In this document: positions 62,640 through 64,000 of the stretch, in pieces
Numbering within the stretch: the stretch's first letter is position 1
Layout: each line of letters opens with the position of its first letter
NCBI GenBank assembly: GCA_949825065.1
Contig: OX463862.1
Coordinates: 14,379,592-14,443,591, forward strand
DNA length: 64,000 nucleotides
From: Odontocerum albicorne
Taxonomy: Eukaryota > Arthropoda > Insecta > Trichoptera > Odontoceridae
Reading direction: 5' to 3'
Notes under the pieces: generated by a model
Databases searched by the model: none
What the model was told of the DNA's origin: nothing
The model's input: only the letters and a program-made list of their open reading frames with translations
Made by a program: the position numbers and the translations under genes

Positions 62640-63110
62640 TACAATAGAATAAAAAAAAAACAGACACGGGCTCTCGTTAGATTGGTCACTAGCGTGCATC
62701 AAATACATTGCACACGAGAATAAGCCGGCCCCGATCGTTGGATCGGATAAATTGATAGCTCCAAAAGTATAGGTTTTTATAGCCTTAAATTTGAGGTCGT
62801 GTGGTTAAGAATCTAATGACAGGCATACGAAAGAGCATTTTAGTCCTTTTAATTTGATTGTCTATGTTTAAAATGGCATTTACGATTCGTTTCTGAAATA
62901 TTTTTATTGTATAATTGAGGAGCAGTCTAGAACCCTTAATTTGACTACGATATAACCTGATGGGAGACGATATTTTGATATGGATACAAGGTGTATTATT
63001 TATCATTTATATTGGTAATTTGAATGATCGGAAATGTTTTCGTTGAGTCTAGTTCATGTTATTAGCTAATGTGAACAAATTTTATTATAATATGCATAAA
63101 AATTCCGATA
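62640..63110. other. unassigned, possible LINE scrap
   Basis: A minus frame of 73 codons (62785-63006) reads SPIRLYRSQIKGSRLLLNYT, IKIFQKRIVNAI, faintly like the post-RT part of Jockey LINEs (..I..FQ.R....I). Not strong enough to call. Confidence 0.25.
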
Positions 63111-63114
63111 AATA

Positions 63115-63210
63115 CAGTAATCCCTCCATTAACTAGCGTAATTGGTTCCAAGAAAACAGCGCGTAAATAAAAATCAAAGCCAATGGGCCCATTAAATGTT
63201 ATATACAATT
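63115..63210 (+). mobile_element. Tigger/pogo-like terminus
   Basis: TA then CAGTAATCCCTCCATTAACT, AGCGTAATTGGTTCCAAGAA. The CAGTAATCCCTC.....ATTGGTTCC pattern is a well known pogo/Tigger-type end. The other end was not found to the right or left. Confidence 0.6.
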
Positions 63211-63735
63211 AGTTATCTTTTACATATCTATTTATTTACTTTTTCTTGAATAATGACTGTGACTGTGAGCTCTATATGAATTGAATAATGACTGTGAACT
63301 CAATGTGACTTGAATAATGACAGTAAATAAATATGAAGGAGTATACGCTAGTGTCAAGTGAGGTCCACTTTATATGATCTCGTTAACCTATTTATTTATT
63401 AAGAAAATAATCGGTACTCAAATGATATTCACATAACACCACAACAATTAAAAAATTAACAAAGATAACGTCTTCCAAAAGAAACTTACAATATATACGA
63501 GTAGATACATACGAGTACATACACATGATCGCGCCGTGTAACTTGCACGGTAGGCCGGGAGAAAAGATCTCTTAGCCTAAGGCCGCACCAAAGTGCTTCG
63601 CTATATGCTGCGTGACTAAAAGACTAGGTGATTTAATGTTTTGCCACACCAAAGTGCTTCGCACAAATTCATTTGACATTTGGGAGCGGTTGAGTCAATA
63701 AACGATGCCACTCTCAAAACTAACCAATTTCATTA
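63211..63735. other. unassigned; possible intron of the MADF gene
   Basis: Direct repeat CACCAAAGTGCTTCGC at 63586-63601 and 63647-63662. Tandem GAATAATGACTGTGA near 63250-63320. No second MADF exon seen on the minus strand. TACGAGTA at 63496 and 63510. Confidence 0.35.
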
Positions 63736-63743
63736 CAACTTAC

Positions 63744-63873
63744 CATCTTTATTTACATCCTGTGCAACTTCATTCCAAAGTGATTTTATTACAGGTACAT
63801 TTTTGTATAATTTGCTCGATGGGTTCCACAAAGGCTCCCTTTTATACACAGCTGTTATTAAAACTTCCGCCAT
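63744..63873 (-). CDS. candidate first coding exon, MADF-domain protein
   Basis: ATG at 63871-63873 opens a frame MAEVLITAVYKREPLWNPSS, KLYKNVPVIKSLWNEVAQDV, NKD that ends in the first base of a Gly codon at a splice donor: exon base 63744 followed by GTAAGT (63738-63743). The peptide matches the first half of a MADF domain, a Myb/SANT-like DNA-binding fold: L(I).AV..R..LW.....Y......K..LW.EVA. MADF proteins are nuclear regulators such as Adf-1, and MADF genes also occur as partners in PIF/Harbinger transposons, so a transposon origin is possible. The second half (W..LR..Y) must lie in a further exon to the left, which I could not find in the window. The plus-strand frames here are shadows. 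The start is chosen because the MADF core begins six residues later, its normal place. Confidence 0.6.
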
Positions 63874-64000
63874 CTTGTAAACACACTTGGTGACACAATA
63901 AAATTAACTAACACGTCTGTTCGCTAGGAGACTCACTAGGGGACTAATTGTCATGTAGCGTGGCGCGAAGCGTGCAGTGTAGCCATTGTTATAGAATGGG

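Overview
The window looks like an intergenic or intronic stretch of an A+T-rich insect nuclear genome. It holds no bacterial-style operons, rRNA or complete host gene. Support for an insect comes from a mariner with TA target duplications, Tc1-like, pogo-like and hAT-like elements, many tRNA-headed SINEs, several LINE clades, and a LINE/SINE tail of the form GAAGAGATTGCC...GGCAATAA. That tail and the LINE motif LRWFGHVERMNE remind me of Lepidoptera or close relatives, but I cannot fix the order from this sequence alone.

The only candidate host coding exon is at the far right on the minus strand (63744-63873): an ATG, 43 codons resembling the start of a MADF domain, then a consensus splice donor. 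Almost all other long reading frames are dead transposon pieces, or shadows of them.

Layout. 0.2-1 kb: LINE C-terminal remnants. 1.3-2.7 kb: SINEs. 2847-4133: a full-length mariner whose transposase has one in-frame stop. 4.1-6.8 kb: a SINE-B split by an RTE-like LINE scrap, another RTE end, a perfect hairpin, and a 63-bp array grown from LINE-D. 7-10.2 kb: small TIR element, minisatellites of 21, 53 and 60 bp, and foldback elements with a hammerhead-like core. 12-17 kb: decayed LINE, LINE-D and its 35-bp array, Tc1-like MITE, Helitron-like element. 17.5-19.4 kb: foldback elements. 20-27.5 kb: LINE-A, RTE, nested SINEs, LINE-D split by a Tc1-like MITE, and a 63-bp array of about 16 copies. 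28.5-29.1 kb: nearly pure A+T. 29-44 kb: LINE-A copies, TIR elements, a 27-bp array with three-unit higher order. 44.9-52.6 kb: arrays of 36, 27, 34 and 77 bp and a head-to-head mariner foldback. 53-62.6 kb: LINE-D copies, a pogo-like and an hAT-like element nested in LINEs, a 602-bp TIR element, and more SINEs and LINE tails. 63-64 kb: a Tigger/pogo-like end and the MADF exon.

Family names used here are local. LINE-A is a CR1/Jockey-like LINE with the C-terminal motif VRLWNQLQTNIRLAPS and an (AAAT)n tail. LINE-D is a LINE with LRWFGHVERMNE...KQIYRAN. SINE-A has a tRNA-like head and a tail shared with LINE-A. SINE-B has a different tRNA-like head and a separate body. 'Foldback F' is a hairpin family with 5' truncations and 9-13 bp flanking duplications, suggestive of Penelope-like terminal repeats.

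The parts act as a transposon community: SINE-A probably borrows the LINE-A machinery through the shared tail, non-autonomous DNA elements sit inside LINEs, and LINE or Penelope-like fragments have seeded local tandem arrays.
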